Under the pieces are notes generated by a model that was not told the DNA's origin, searched no databases, and saw only the letters and a list, made by a program, of their open reading frames with translations. From contig JAGATA010000041.1 of the NCBI GenBank assembly GCA_017621475.1, positions 1 through 64,000 on the forward strand: a stretch of 64,000 nucleotides of DNA, in the 5' to 3' direction. Made by a program: the position numbers and the translations under genes. Below, piece by piece: positions 48,356 to 57,046 of the stretch. Source of the DNA: Clostridia bacterium. Its GTDB lineage: Bacteria; Bacillota; Clostridia; Oscillospirales; CAG-272. The first letter of the stretch is position 1, and each line of letters opens with the position of its first letter.

Positions 48356-50297
48356 ATCTCTTTTTCTTAATGAATATCAGAATTCCAACACACGCGCCTA
48401 TGGCAATAACGCCTGCGCACACCCATATCACCGCGCCGTATGCAAAAGGTTCTGCAACATCGCCAGAAGAAGGCTCGGAAACGCTTGTTTCAAGCGTTTG
48501 TGATGTGGAGGGAGTAGTCTGCACCGTAGTTGTCTGTGCCGAGTCTGTCGCAGCTGTGCTTTGCGTCGTTACGGGAAGCACCGTTGTGTTATCGCTCGGT
48601 TTTTCCTCTATCGGGGCTTTTCCTATGCTGTCAAGAAGTGACGAGGAACGGGAAGAAAGGTAATAGCGCATAAAGCCGAGCGCCGTTTCCTGCGATGTGT
48701 CTTGCGCCGTTCCGTATTTCTCAAACTGAACAAATTTTACGCTCGTCTTATAACCGCCCGCGGAAAGAAGCCAAGAGTTTGTGTCATAAAGTTTCCAACG
48801 CGTTCTGTCCATCATAACGGAAGAGTATATTTCATTTACGCTTTCTTCAAACCACCCGCCGGGGAGAAGATATTCTTTCACTTTTGCGTGCGCTGTTTCG
48901 TATATCTTTGCAACCGCCGCCGCGAAATCATCGTGCTTCATAAGGGGAGAAGCAAGACCGCGGTGATAGCTTTGGAAAACTCCGTGCTGCGCCCAAAGAT
49001 ATGCCGTATCCGTGCCGAATTCCTTATTGAAGTTGATGTTTCCAAGGGTATTGTCCATATCCCAGATAGGGCCGCAGAAAATTTTTGACGTCGTACTGCC
49101 AACGTTTTTATCCTTGAAGAAGAACATACTGGAAAGGTATGCGTCCCAGTTCTTGAGAAGCTCCTGCACGGTATAAACGGCAGCAAAGCTTTCAATATCT
49201 ATATACTCGGAATAATGCTTGCCTTTTTTATTGTAACCCGTTTCGGAGTAAGCCGCTTCTTCCATATCGGCAAAAAGCCTTGCTATATATTCCATCTCCT
49301 CCTTGCTTGCAAACTCTGGGGATTTTACAACGTAGGTGTTTCCGTTTTCCGTAGTAAAGCGCGAAGGCTCGGAAGAACCGCGGATATTATCAAGCTCCAC
49401 GATGTAGCCGCCCGTAATATCCTCAGGCGATTTTACGCCTACGGTATATGTGTAGCTTGTGATGATGGAATTTTTAATAAGCGTTCCGCTTGTGACCGTT
49501 TTTTGAGAAAGAGCTGCAAAATCCACGTTCGGATTTGCCGCTTCGTTGTCCTTTTCAAGCTCGGAAATGTCTATTCTGTTCCCGTCTATCTGCACCTTTT
49601 CGCAGATCATATAAAGACCGCGGTATGAACCGTCTATGTAAAGATCTACAAAATTATATTCGATATTGTAAGGAACGGAAAGATCCTCGCCCAGCTTGAA
49701 CGCAAGTGCGTTATGAAGAGCAGATTGGTCAGTATAGTTTGCAAGGAGTATCCACGTTTTTGCTTTATCCATACCGAGTATCTCTTTTTTCGAAGAGAGC
49801 TTTATCTGGTACGGCTTTTTATAATAGCTCCATGTGGCGTTGCCTCTGCCCTTTATTTCGCTTGAGGTTTCTTCCGTATCGCAATACTCAACCTCGCCTT
49901 TTTCGTTCACGATGGCGATCTTTGCTTTTTTATCGCGGTTGTTTTTGCTCTGTTCAATGTAGCTAAGCCCATTGGATGTCCCCACAAAGAGAGAAGCAAC
50001 TCCGCCGTGGTAAAAAGTATATTTCGTTCCGTCAACGGAAAGAACGTAGCATTCCGCGCCGCGCGCGTCCGTAGTCTTCGCGCCCGAAAGGTCGAGCATC
50101 TGACCTGTGGAAAGCTTTACATTTTTAATGTCAACGCTTGCAGGGAGATAGAATATATTTCCGCTTGGTAAAACATTCTGCGTTTTTTCTCCTATGGTAA
50201 CTACCGCGGAAAGACCGCTTTCCGCGGCAAGAGAGCCTACGCAGAAAAGTGAACAGAAAATCGCCAATACAACCAGTAAAGATATTATCTTTTTCAA
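48354..50297 (-). CDS. CotH-family kinase-like protein, secreted with C-terminal membrane anchor
   Basis: 647 residues from the TTG at 50297, preceded by AAAGGAG at 6 nt. It has a signal peptide (KKIISLLVVLAIFCSLFCVG), then the CotH domain: IKGRGNATWSYYKKPYQIKL near 160-180, TWILLANYTDQSALHNALAF, FVDLYIDGSYRGLYMICEKV and KIFCGPIWDMDNTLGNINF near 430-448. These are the family's nucleotide- and metal-binding regions; CotH of Bacillus is an atypical kinase that phosphorylates spore-coat proteins. A Thr/Ser-rich spacer and the helix GAVIWVCAGVIAIGACVGIL with terminal KKKR end the protein, a sign of surface anchoring. No partner coat gene is adjacent. The Asp of DMDN is the likely metal ligand. 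Confidence 0.88.
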   Translation of the reverse strand: MKKIISLLVVLAIFCSLFCVGSLAAESGLSAVVTIGEKTQNVLPSGNIFYLPASVDIKNVKLSTGQMLDLSGAKTTDARGAECYVLSVDGTKYTFYHGGVASLFVGTSNGLSYIEQSKNNRDKKAKIAIVNEKGEVEYCDTEETSSEIKGRGNATWSYYKKPYQIKLSSKKEILGMDKAKTWILLANYTDQSALHNALAFKLGEDLSVPYNIEYNFVDLYIDGSYRGLYMICEKVQIDGNRIDISELEKDNEAANPNVDFAALSQKTVTSGTLIKNSIITSYTYTVGVKSPEDITGGYIVELDNIRGSSEPSRFTTENGNTYVVKSPEFASKEEMEYIARLFADMEEAAYSETGYNKKGKHYSEYIDIESFAAVYTVQELLKNWDAYLSSMFFFKDKNVGSTTSKIFCGPIWDMDNTLGNINFNKEFGTDTAYLWAQHGVFQSYHRGLASPLMKHDDFAAAVAKIYETAHAKVKEYLLPGGWFEESVNEIYSSVMMDRTRWKLYDTNSWLLSAGGYKTSVKFVQFEKYGTAQDTSQETALGFMRYYLSSRSSSLLDSIGKAPIEEKPSDNTTVLPVTTQSTAATDSAQTTTVQTTPSTSQTLETSVSEPSSGDVAEPFAYGAVIWVCAGVIAIGACVGILIFIKKKR

Positions 50298-50334
50298 AAT
50301 AAGCTCCTTTCTCAAATGACGTAAGATTGTTTCG

Positions 50335-50368
50335 ATACAAAACAAGGCGTATTTTCATACGCCTTGGA
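50335..50368 (-). terminator. Intrinsic terminator of nadA
   Basis: CAAGGCGTA and TACGCCTTG pair around a 6-nt loop; on the minus strand TTTTGT follows. It lies between nadA and the CotH gene. Confidence 0.8.
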
Positions 50369-50379
50369 ATAAATTATTA

Positions 50380-51297
50380 TCAGCCGCCGAGGCGAATCAT
50401 TTCGTCGATGCAGCCGCGAGCCTTTGCGATAACTTCATCGTCAAGCTCGATCTCTTCACCGCCCTTGCCGCGAACAGCGTTGTAAACGTCCATAAGTGTT
50501 GTCGCCTTCATATCGGGGCAGATGAGCTTCATAGAAAGGGGATAGAATTTCTTATCCGGAAATTCATACTGAAGCTGTTCCGCAATGCTTATTTCCGTGC
50601 CGATGATAAATTCGTCAGCATCGCTCTTGCGCGCGTAATCGAGTATGCCCGCCGTAGAGCCTGCGTAATCTGCCATAAGGCTTATTGCGGGAACACATTC
50701 GGGGTGAACGAGCATCTTTGCGTTCGGGTGAGCTTTCTTCATCTCTTCCGCTTCCTTGGGGTCGATGGCAGAGTGGATGGGACAGCCGCCCTGCAAGAGC
50801 TTTATGTTCTTTTCGGGAACCATCTTTGCAACGTATGCGCCGAGATTGCAATCGGGAATGAAGATAATATTCTTATTGTCTATGTTTTTTACTATCTGAA
50901 CGGCGGAGGATGATGTTACACAAACATCGCAAACCGTTTTAAGAAGCGCCGTTGTATTAACGTATGCCACAACGGTATAACCGGGATTTTCTTTTTTAAC
51001 GCTTTCGATAAAATCCTTGCTCATCTGCTCTGCCATGGGGCAGCCGGCAATTCCGTTGGAAAGGAGCACGCGCTTTTCGGGGGAGAGGATCTTAACCGTT
51101 TCAGCCATAAATCTTACGCCGCACATAAGCACCGTTTTCTGTTTTACATCCTTTGCAAGCACGCTGAGCTTATATGAGTCGCCCGTGTAATCGGCAACCT
51201 CGCGCACATCCCTTGCAACATAGCTGTGAGCCAAGATGCAAATATCGTTTTCTTTTTTGAGTCTTATGATCTCGTCCTGTATTTCACGTATATTCAT
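50380..51297 (-). CDS. nadA: Quinolinate synthase
   Basis: 305 residues. Conserved Cys of the 4Fe-4S cluster are in VLMCGVRFMAETVKI (near 80), TVCDVCVTSSSAVQI (near 125-128) and LICPDMKATTLMDVYNAV (near 270), with substrate-binding HSYVARDVREVADYTGDSYK near the start and MLVHPECVPAISLMADYAGS. It condenses iminoaspartate with dihydroxyacetone phosphate on the way to NAD. No nadB or nadC is adjacent, so the partner enzymes must be elsewhere. ATG at 51297 follows GAGAGGAAGA. It is monocistronic with its own terminator. Confidence 0.95.
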   Translation of the reverse strand: MNIREIQDEIIRLKKENDICILAHSYVARDVREVADYTGDSYKLSVLAKDVKQKTVLMCGVRFMAETVKILSPEKRVLLSNGIAGCPMAEQMSKDFIESVKKENPGYTVVAYVNTTALLKTVCDVCVTSSSAVQIVKNIDNKNIIFIPDCNLGAYVAKMVPEKNIKLLQGGCPIHSAIDPKEAEEMKKAHPNAKMLVHPECVPAISLMADYAGSTAGILDYARKSDADEFIIGTEISIAEQLQYEFPDKKFYPLSMKLICPDMKATTLMDVYNAVRGKGGEEIELDDEVIAKARGCIDEMIRLGG

Positions 51298-51484
51298 ATT
51301 TATTCTTCCTCTCGATAAAATTTCTTGAATGAAAAATGTTTTTCCGTCTTACATAATAATGATACACAAAAAACGAGCAAAAATCAACAGGAAGTTTTTA
51401 TGTTTTATTAAAATAAGCCCAAAAAGCTCAATTTCATGTAAATTTCTCAATAATGAGGTAAATTTTAATGTTTTCAATCTCGTA

Positions 51485-51513
51485 TTGATTTTAAAAAGAG
51501 CGTGTGTTATACT
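51485..51513 (+). promoter_or_regulatory. Sigma-A promoter of the cysK operon
   Basis: TTGATT (51485-51490) and TATACT (51508-51513) are 17 nt apart, 33 nt before the ATG at 51546. Confidence 0.75.
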
Positions 51514-51545
51514 GAAAAAAAGAATATATTATAAGGAGATATTTT

Positions 51546-51872
51546 ATGGAACTCATTCTCTTGGTTTTGTACATTATCCTCTTGGTTTTTGACATTATAT
51601 TGCTTATCGATACCGCAAGAAAACCCGCAAAGTCAAAATGGCTCACGCTTTTTATAAGCGAAGCGGTGTTCGCTCTCGTTTCCGTGGGTGTTGCCATGTT
51701 TTTTGATAATCTTCCCGGTTCGGGAACGATGCCGGGGCTTACGTATTTTGCGCACGTTATGTTCAGCCTAGGCGCCGCCCTTGCATTTACGGTAGCTTTC
51801 GCTGTTTCTGCTGTAGTCTATATAATTTTGAAAATAAAAAGCAAGCATTTGCTCGGAGGTGACGAAAAATGA
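51546..51872 (+). CDS. Small integral membrane protein
   Basis: 108 residues with three membrane helices (ELILLVLYIILLVFDIILLI, WLTLFISEAVFALVSVGVAM, FSLGAALAFTVAFAVSAVVY) and a short Lys-rich C-terminus (KIKSKHLLGGDEK). TAAGGAGATA precedes the ATG at 51546. No family is recognised. It is the first gene of an operon with a zinc-ribbon membrane protein and cysteine synthase; the relation to cysteine synthesis is unclear. The 4-nt overlap with the next gene shows translational coupling. Confidence 0.7.
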   Translation: MELILLVLYIILLVFDIILLIDTARKPAKSKWLTLFISEAVFALVSVGVAMFFDNLPGSGTMPGLTYFAHVMFSLGAALAFTVAFAVSAVVYIILKIKSKHLLGGDEK

Positions 51873-52264
51873 GAAGCATTAAGCCCGGCAGAGGTCCTTC
51901 ACGTAATTCTGCGGTGATGTCCGTCTTTATGGCAATATTCGGTGTTATTTGGACGGTCATTGCAATATCCATCGGCAGTCATATGGGCTTTATCGGAATG
52001 ATATTCCCGCTTTTCGGCGTTTTGTTCATCGGCATCGCAATATATAACGCAGTATATCACTCCAAAAACGCGAACAGCAAAAACAGACATTCTTTATACG
52101 ATATAACCGAAAACGGCGAAGAGCCCGACCCCCTTGAAAAAAATTTTTCCGCACCCGAAAAAGAGAATGACGAAACTTTCTCGGAAAAGCGTTTTTGCCC
52201 TTACTGCGGAAAAAAGACAGACGGCGGCAGATTTTGCAGCAACTGCGGCAAAAAGTTAAACTGA
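51869..52264 (+). CDS. Membrane protein with C-terminal zinc ribbon
   Basis: 131 residues. Two membrane helices (FMAIFGVIWTVIAISIGSH and IGMIFPLFGVLFIGIAIYNA) are followed by a polar linker and a terminal zinc ribbon RFCPYCGKKTDGGRFCSNC with two CxxC knuckles. This layout is common in Clostridia. The ribbon probably binds structural zinc or an RNA/protein partner. CGGAGGTG precedes the ATG. Linked by 16 nt to cysK. Confidence 0.75.
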   Translation: MRSIKPGRGPSRNSAVMSVFMAIFGVIWTVIAISIGSHMGFIGMIFPLFGVLFIGIAIYNAVYHSKNANSKNRHSLYDITENGEEPDPLEKNFSAPEKENDETFSEKRFCPYCGKKTDGGRFCSNCGKKLN

Positions 52265-52280
52265 AAAAGGAGAAATAACT

Positions 52281-53201
52281 ATGAAGATATACGGATCTAT
52301 CGAAGAACTTATAGGCGGCACACCCCTTCTTGCGCTCTCCAACTACGGCAAAGATATTCACGCAAATATTTGGGCAAAGCTCGAATACCTCAATCCCGCA
52401 GGCTCCGCAAAGGACAGAATCGCGCGGGAAATGATAGCGGAAGCGGAAGCGCGCGGTATTCTTAATAAAGGTGACACGATAATCGAACCCACGTCGGGCA
52501 ACACAGGCATAGGTCTTGCCGCGATCGCCGCCGCAAAAGGCTATAAAGTTATCATCACGATGCCCGAAACTATGTCCGAAGAGCGCAAGCTCCTTATGAA
52601 AGCATACGGAGCAGAGCTTGTTTTGACGGACGGGTCAAAAGGAATGAAGGGCTCTATTGAAAAAGCAGAGGAACTTGCCGCAAAGATACCGGGGTCGTTT
52701 ATTCCCGCGCAGTTCGAAAATCCTGCAAATCCCGCCGCACACAGAAAGACAACGGGGCCTGAAATATGGCGCGATACAGACGGCAAGGTTGACATTTTTG
52801 TTGCCGGAGTCGGCACAGGCGGCACTATAACGGGCGTTGGAGAATACCTTAAAGCGAAAAACCCGGCTATAAAGATAATCGCAGTTGAACCTGCAGACTC
52901 TCCCCTGCTCTCAAAGGGCGTGGCAGGCGCACACAAGATACAAGGCATCGGCGCAAACTTCGTTCCCTCCACCCTCAACAGAGACGTTTACGATGAGATC
53001 ATCACGGTTGAAAGTGAAGACGCTTTTGCCGCAGGCAGAAAGATAGCGGCGACAGAAGGAATTCTTGTTGGTATCTCTTCGGGTGCTGCACTCCACGCCG
53101 CAACTCTTGTTGCACAGAGAGAAAAAAATAAAGGTAAAAACATAGTGGTGCTTCTTCCCGACACAGGGGATAGGTACCTTTCCACAGAAATGTTCAAATA
53201 A
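52281..53201 (+). CDS. cysK: Cysteine synthase (O-acetylserine sulfhydrylase)
   Basis: 306 residues of fold type II PLP enzymes. PLP Lys is in LNPAGSAKDRIAREM (near 40), the substrate loop is IEPTSGNTGIGLAAIAAAKG (near 70) and the phosphate loop is GVGTGGTITGVGEYLK (near 175). The C-terminus ends VVLLPDTGDRYLSTEMF, as in CysK. It makes cysteine from O-acetylserine and sulfide. No cysE is adjacent. AAAGGAGAA precedes the ATG, and a strong terminator ends the operon. Confidence 0.95.
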   Translation: MKIYGSIEELIGGTPLLALSNYGKDIHANIWAKLEYLNPAGSAKDRIAREMIAEAEARGILNKGDTIIEPTSGNTGIGLAAIAAAKGYKVIITMPETMSEERKLLMKAYGAELVLTDGSKGMKGSIEKAEELAAKIPGSFIPAQFENPANPAAHRKTTGPEIWRDTDGKVDIFVAGVGTGGTITGVGEYLKAKNPAIKIIAVEPADSPLLSKGVAGAHKIQGIGANFVPSTLNRDVYDEIITVESEDAFAAGRKIAATEGILVGISSGAALHAATLVAQREKNKGKNIVVLLPDTGDRYLSTEMFK

Positions 53202-53234
53202 AAAACGTCGGCTCGATCGAGCCGACGTTTTTTA
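53200..53234 (+). terminator. Intrinsic terminator of the cysK operon
   Basis: AAAAACGTCGGCTCGA and TCGAGCCGACGTTTTT pair over 16 bp without a mismatch. Confidence 0.9.
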
Positions 53235-53299
53235 GTATACTAACTTTTTCTTTTTGAGAGAAAACTGCTAAAAACGCCAAGCGTTTTTTTGAAATTTAT

Positions 53300-53455
53300 T
53301 ATATTCAACAGATTCAACTTTTTCTTGTTTAAAGAAAAAGTTGCAAAAAGATAAAAAACCTTACAGGTTTATCGTTATCGAAAAGCTAAACGGTTCGTTG
53401 TTCGCTACCACGCAATTTTCACTCGCAAGCTCGCAAAAATCACGTGGAATCCCGC
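53300..53455. repeat. Dispersed repeat family R2, copy 2
   Basis: TTCAACTTTTTCTTGTTTAA, AAGAAAAAGTTGCAAAAAGA, AAAAACC and GGTTTATC, then TTTTCACTCGCAAGCTCGCA, in the order seen at 33820-33957. The hairpin loop differs (TTACA here, GTTCC there) while the stem is kept. The rest of 53202-53681 is gene-free, apart from the spoIVA leader. Confidence 0.7.
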
Positions 53456-53615
53456 GAATGCCATTTGCTGTGCTGCTTTGAACCGAGCACGTTATATTTT
53501 TAGCTGAAATTTTGATATAAGTCCTCTCGCGGTTTCATCCTGAACGTTAAATTTTTACCATTCAGGCTATTTTTACTCGTTTACTTTCAAAAACAAAAAA
53601 GCTACGGAAATAATC

Positions 53616-53644
53616 GCATATTTTTGCGGAAAGCCCAATATATT
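53616..53644 (+). promoter_or_regulatory. Possible sigma-E promoter of spoIVA
   Basis: GCATATT (53616-53622), a 14-nt spacer and AATATATT (53637-53644) partly match the mother-cell sigma-E consensus. The expectation that spoIVA is sigma-E dependent is the main support. Confidence 0.3.
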
Positions 53645-53671
53645 TTTCTATAAAGAAAAAAATATATTGGA
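53635..53671 (+). promoter_or_regulatory. Hairpin ending at the spoIVA ribosome binding site
   Basis: CCAATATATTTTTCT and AGAAAAAAATATATTGG pair with a 2-nt bulge. The second arm runs into the ribosome site TTGGAGGA, so folding could limit spoIVA translation. Confidence 0.45.
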
Positions 53672-53681
53672 GGACACCCAA

Positions 53682-55154
53682 ATGAGCAATATTTACCGCG
53701 ACATAGCCACGCGCACATCGGGCGATATATACATCGGCGTTGTGGGCCCTGTCAGAACCGGCAAATCTACCTTTATAAAAAAATTTATGGAAACGGTCAT
53801 CGTTCCCAATATCGCAAACGAATATGATAAAAAACGCGCCAAGGATGAAATGCCGCAATCCGCGGCAGGCAAGACCGTTATGACAACGGAGCCGAAATTC
53901 ATACCCGATGAAGCAGTAACGGTAACGCTTGAAGGCGGAGAAGAATTTTCCTGCAAAATGATAGACTGCGTGGGCTATATCGTTCCCGAAGCGCTCGGCA
54001 ACTACGAAAACGGAGAGGTCCGTATGGTTATGACACCGTGGTCGGACGAAAGCATGCCCTTTGACCGCGCGGCGGAGATCGGCACGGAAAAAGTCATCCG
54101 CGAACACGCAACCATTGCCGTACTCGTCACCTGCGATGGCTCTTTCGGTGAGATCGGCCGCGAAAATTACGAAGCCGCAGAAGCCAGAGTCGCATCCGAG
54201 CTTAAAGAGATAAGCAAACCTTTTGTTATCGTTCTTAACTCCGCGCACCCCGAAAGCCCCGCTGCCATAAGCCTTGCGCTCGAACTTGAGAAAAAATACA
54301 AAGCCCCCGTCGCGCTCGTAAACTGCCTGACACTTGACAAAGAAGATATAGGTCACATCCTGGAGCTTGTGCTTATGGAGTTTCCCGTGAGCGAAATATG
54401 CGTAAAGCTTCCCTCTTTTATCGCTTCTCTCGATAAAAACCACCCCGTTTACAAAAGCGTTTTCGAAACAATAAGCGAATGTGCAAAAAACGTAAAGGTT
54501 ACAGGGGATATTTCCACGGCGTTTTCCGAAGCCTCGGATAACGAAAACATCAAAAGCGCATATGTTTCCCGCCTTGACCTTGGCACAGGCAACGCCCAGG
54601 TACTTATCACTCCCGGCGACGGTCTTTTCTACCGTTTGATAAGCGATATAACGGGAACACCGATTTCGGACGATGCGGATCTTATGCAGGCTCTTTGCGT
54701 TTTTTCGGAAGCAAAGAAGAAGTATGACAAAGTCGCCGCAGCTCTCGAGGAGGTAAATACAACAGGTTATGGTATAGTCGTTCCCGATATTTATGACCTT
54801 AAACTTGAAGAGCCGCAGATCGTCAAGAAAAGCGGCGGCTACGGCGTTGAACTTCGAGCTTCCGCCCCATCCATCCACATGATAAAAGCGGATATAAAAA
54901 CAGAGGTCTCCCCCATTGTCGGCACGGAAGCTCAGTCCGAAGAGCTTGTAAACTTTCTCTTGCGCGAATTTGAAACAGATCCTCAGAAGATATGGGAGAC
55001 AAATATGCTCGGCAAGTCTCTTTACGAGCTTGTCAATGAAGGGCTTCACACAAAGCTTTCCCATATGCCCGATGATGCCAGAGCCAGACTTTCCGAAACG
55101 CTCCAGCGTGTTATAAACGAGGGCGCGGGCGGTCTTGTTTGCATAATTCTTTAA
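53682..55154 (+). CDS. spoIVA: Stage IV sporulation protein A (spore coat assembly ATPase)
   Basis: 490 residues, normal for the family. The P-loop is GVVGPVRTGKSTFIKKF near 20-32, followed by the characteristic NEYDKKRAKDEMPQSAAGKT, VTPWSDE-like MTPWSDESMPFDRAAEIGTE and the C-terminal PDDARARLSETLQRVINEG with a final GGLVCIIL. SpoIVA polymerises by ATP hydrolysis on the forespore outer membrane to build the coat basement, with a role also in cortex formation. Its presence means the organism encodes the conserved sporulation program. TTGGAGGA lies 7 nt before the ATG at 53682. glmS follows after 4 nt. Confidence 0.96.
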   Translation: MSNIYRDIATRTSGDIYIGVVGPVRTGKSTFIKKFMETVIVPNIANEYDKKRAKDEMPQSAAGKTVMTTEPKFIPDEAVTVTLEGGEEFSCKMIDCVGYIVPEALGNYENGEVRMVMTPWSDESMPFDRAAEIGTEKVIREHATIAVLVTCDGSFGEIGRENYEAAEARVASELKEISKPFVIVLNSAHPESPAAISLALELEKKYKAPVALVNCLTLDKEDIGHILELVLMEFPVSEICVKLPSFIASLDKNHPVYKSVFETISECAKNVKVTGDISTAFSEASDNENIKSAYVSRLDLGTGNAQVLITPGDGLFYRLISDITGTPISDDADLMQALCVFSEAKKKYDKVAAALEEVNTTGYGIVVPDIYDLKLEEPQIVKKSGGYGVELRASAPSIHMIKADIKTEVSPIVGTEAQSEELVNFLLREFETDPQKIWETNMLGKSLYELVNEGLHTKLSHMPDDARARLSETLQRVINEGAGGLVCIIL

Positions 55155-55158
55155 GCGT

Positions 55159-56982
55159 ATGTGCGGAATAATCGGTTATACGGGAAAAAGCCCATGCAAA
55201 AATATACTCCTTTCGGGGTTATATGCTCTGGAGTACAGGGGCTATGACTCCGCAGGAATGGCGCTTCTCGATAACAAAGGTTTTACAATTATAAAAAGCC
55301 GTGGGGAGGTTTCGCGCCTTGAAGAAAAAATGAGGGCGTTCCACGCCCCGGAAAGCTCCTGCGGAATCGCTCACACGCGCTGGGCAACGCACGGAGAGCC
55401 CGGCGAGCGCAACGCGCACCCTCATGTCGTCGGCAAAACCGCGCTCGTTCACAACGGCATAATAGAAAACTTCAAGGAAATACACGAACTTCTCCTATCG
55501 AAAGGATACGTTTTTGCTTCGGAAACGGACACGGAAGCGGCGGCGGCTCTTATCGATCTTTACTACAGCGAAACGGGCGAGCCGCTTTCAGCCCTCTCCC
55601 TCGCATGCGAAAAACTTTGCGGCTCATTTGCTTTTGCCGTGATGTTTGAGGATAGAGAAGGTGAACTTTACGGTGTGCGCGTGGGCAGTCCCTTGCTTAT
55701 CGGCGCGGGAGATGGAGAAAGCCTTCTTGCTTCCGACACAGCCGCCTTTCCCGCCAACATAGATCGATATATAGCTATGGAAGACGGAGGGATCTCTCGC
55801 ATCTTTCGTGACGGCTTTCAGCTTTTCGATATGAGCCTTTCCGAAATCAAGGCAAACGAGCAACCGCTTACGCAAATTTCTCGCAACACGCACAAGGACG
55901 GCTACGAGCATTTTATGCGCAAGGAGATACACGAGGAAGCCGCCGCCGTGCTAAAAACGCTTGCCGCGTATATCAAAAACGGCTTGCCCGATTTTAGCGC
56001 AAGCGGCGTGGATACATCCATATTAAAACGGCTTTCCTCCCTGCATATCGCCGCATGCGGCACGGCTATGCACGCAGGACTCTTTGCAAAATTCTTGATA
56101 GAAAAATTTTTGCGCATACCTGTTTTTGCAGAGGTCGCATCCGAATTTCGATATAAAGAACCTATATTTGAGGAAAATACCGCGCTCCTCGTCATTTCTC
56201 AATCGGGCGAAACGGCAGATACACTTGCCGCCCTACGCCTTGCAAAAGAGAGGGGGATATACAGCATCGCCGTTGTAAACGTACCCTCCTCCTCCATTGC
56301 AAGAGAGGCAGACGCGGTAATATACACCCACGCAGGGCGCGAGGTCTCCGTTGCAAGCACGAAGGCTTACACGGTGCAAACGGCGCTTTTATCGCTCTTT
56401 GCGCTACACCTTGGGCTTTTGCGCGGAAACATCTGCGAAAGTGAGGCGCAAAAGTTCTGCTTTTCGCTTTCCCGCGAGCTTCCGGAAAAGATTGACGAAG
56501 TCATCGCACGCGAAGACGAGGTACGCGCCCTGTGCCTTTCTCTTTCACAAAAAGAAAGTGCGTTTTTCATCGGCAGAGGGGTGGATGCACACATCTGCGC
56601 AGAGGGCGCGCTCAAGCTAAAAGAAGTATCGTATATAAACGCGCAAGCGTACCCCGCAGGGGAGCTAAAGCACGGCACTATCTCTCTTATCTGCAAGGGT
56701 TTGCCCGTTATAGCGGTGTCGACACAGCTCTCCACCGCGGAAAAGACCGCCGCGAACATTCGCGAGGTTGCCGCGCGCGGAGCCGACGTTTACCTTGTCG
56801 CGCCTGCGGATTTTCCACAGGACGGTGCAAAATATATTTTTTCGCTTCCAAAAGCGACAGAGCCGCTTCTGCCCATACTCGCCGCAACGGTGACACAGCT
56901 GCTTGCGTACCACGCCGCCCTTTTGCGCGGCTGCAACGTGGATAAACCGAGGAACCTCGCCAAATCCGTAACGGTGGAGTAA
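55159..56982 (+). CDS. glmS: Glutamine--fructose-6-phosphate aminotransferase (isomerizing)
   Basis: 607 residues. The N-terminal Cys nucleophile (CGIIGYTG) and the class II glutaminase loop (YALEYRGYDSAGMALL) are followed by ARTRWATHG-type IAHTRWATHGEPGERNAHP. The two SIS domains carry HIAACGTAMHAGLFAKF and VISQSGETADTLAALRLA, and the C-terminus is NVDKPRNLAKSVTVE, as in all GlmS. It makes glucosamine 6-phosphate for cell-wall precursors. There are only 4 nt between the spoIVA stop and this start and no strong ribosome site, so it is coupled to spoIVA, and there is no room for a glmS ribozyme. Confidence 0.97.
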   Translation: MCGIIGYTGKSPCKNILLSGLYALEYRGYDSAGMALLDNKGFTIIKSRGEVSRLEEKMRAFHAPESSCGIAHTRWATHGEPGERNAHPHVVGKTALVHNGIIENFKEIHELLLSKGYVFASETDTEAAAALIDLYYSETGEPLSALSLACEKLCGSFAFAVMFEDREGELYGVRVGSPLLIGAGDGESLLASDTAAFPANIDRYIAMEDGGISRIFRDGFQLFDMSLSEIKANEQPLTQISRNTHKDGYEHFMRKEIHEEAAAVLKTLAAYIKNGLPDFSASGVDTSILKRLSSLHIAACGTAMHAGLFAKFLIEKFLRIPVFAEVASEFRYKEPIFEENTALLVISQSGETADTLAALRLAKERGIYSIAVVNVPSSSIAREADAVIYTHAGREVSVASTKAYTVQTALLSLFALHLGLLRGNICESEAQKFCFSLSRELPEKIDEVIAREDEVRALCLSLSQKESAFFIGRGVDAHICAEGALKLKEVSYINAQAYPAGELKHGTISLICKGLPVIAVSTQLSTAEKTAANIREVAARGADVYLVAPADFPQDGAKYIFSLPKATEPLLPILAATVTQLLAYHAALLRGCNVDKPRNLAKSVTVE

Positions 56983-57001
56983 AGAGTAAAACCAAAAAAA
57001 G

Positions 57002-57040
57002 AGTAGGAACAAAGTTTTTTCTTTTGTTCCTACTTTTTTT
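57002..57040 (+). terminator. Intrinsic terminator of spoIVA-glmS
   Basis: AGTAGGAACAAA and TTTGTTCCTACT pair over 12 bp, followed by TTTTTTT. Confidence 0.85.
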
Positions 57041-57046
57041 AATATT

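Noticed and set aside
53562-55064. A 500-codon frame on the minus strand opposite spoIVA
   Set aside because: The spoIVA identification is certain, and the antisense frame has no start support or recognisable domain.
55154-55159. glmS ribozyme
   Set aside because: Only 4 nt separate spoIVA and glmS, so the conserved ribozyme cannot be present upstream of this start.
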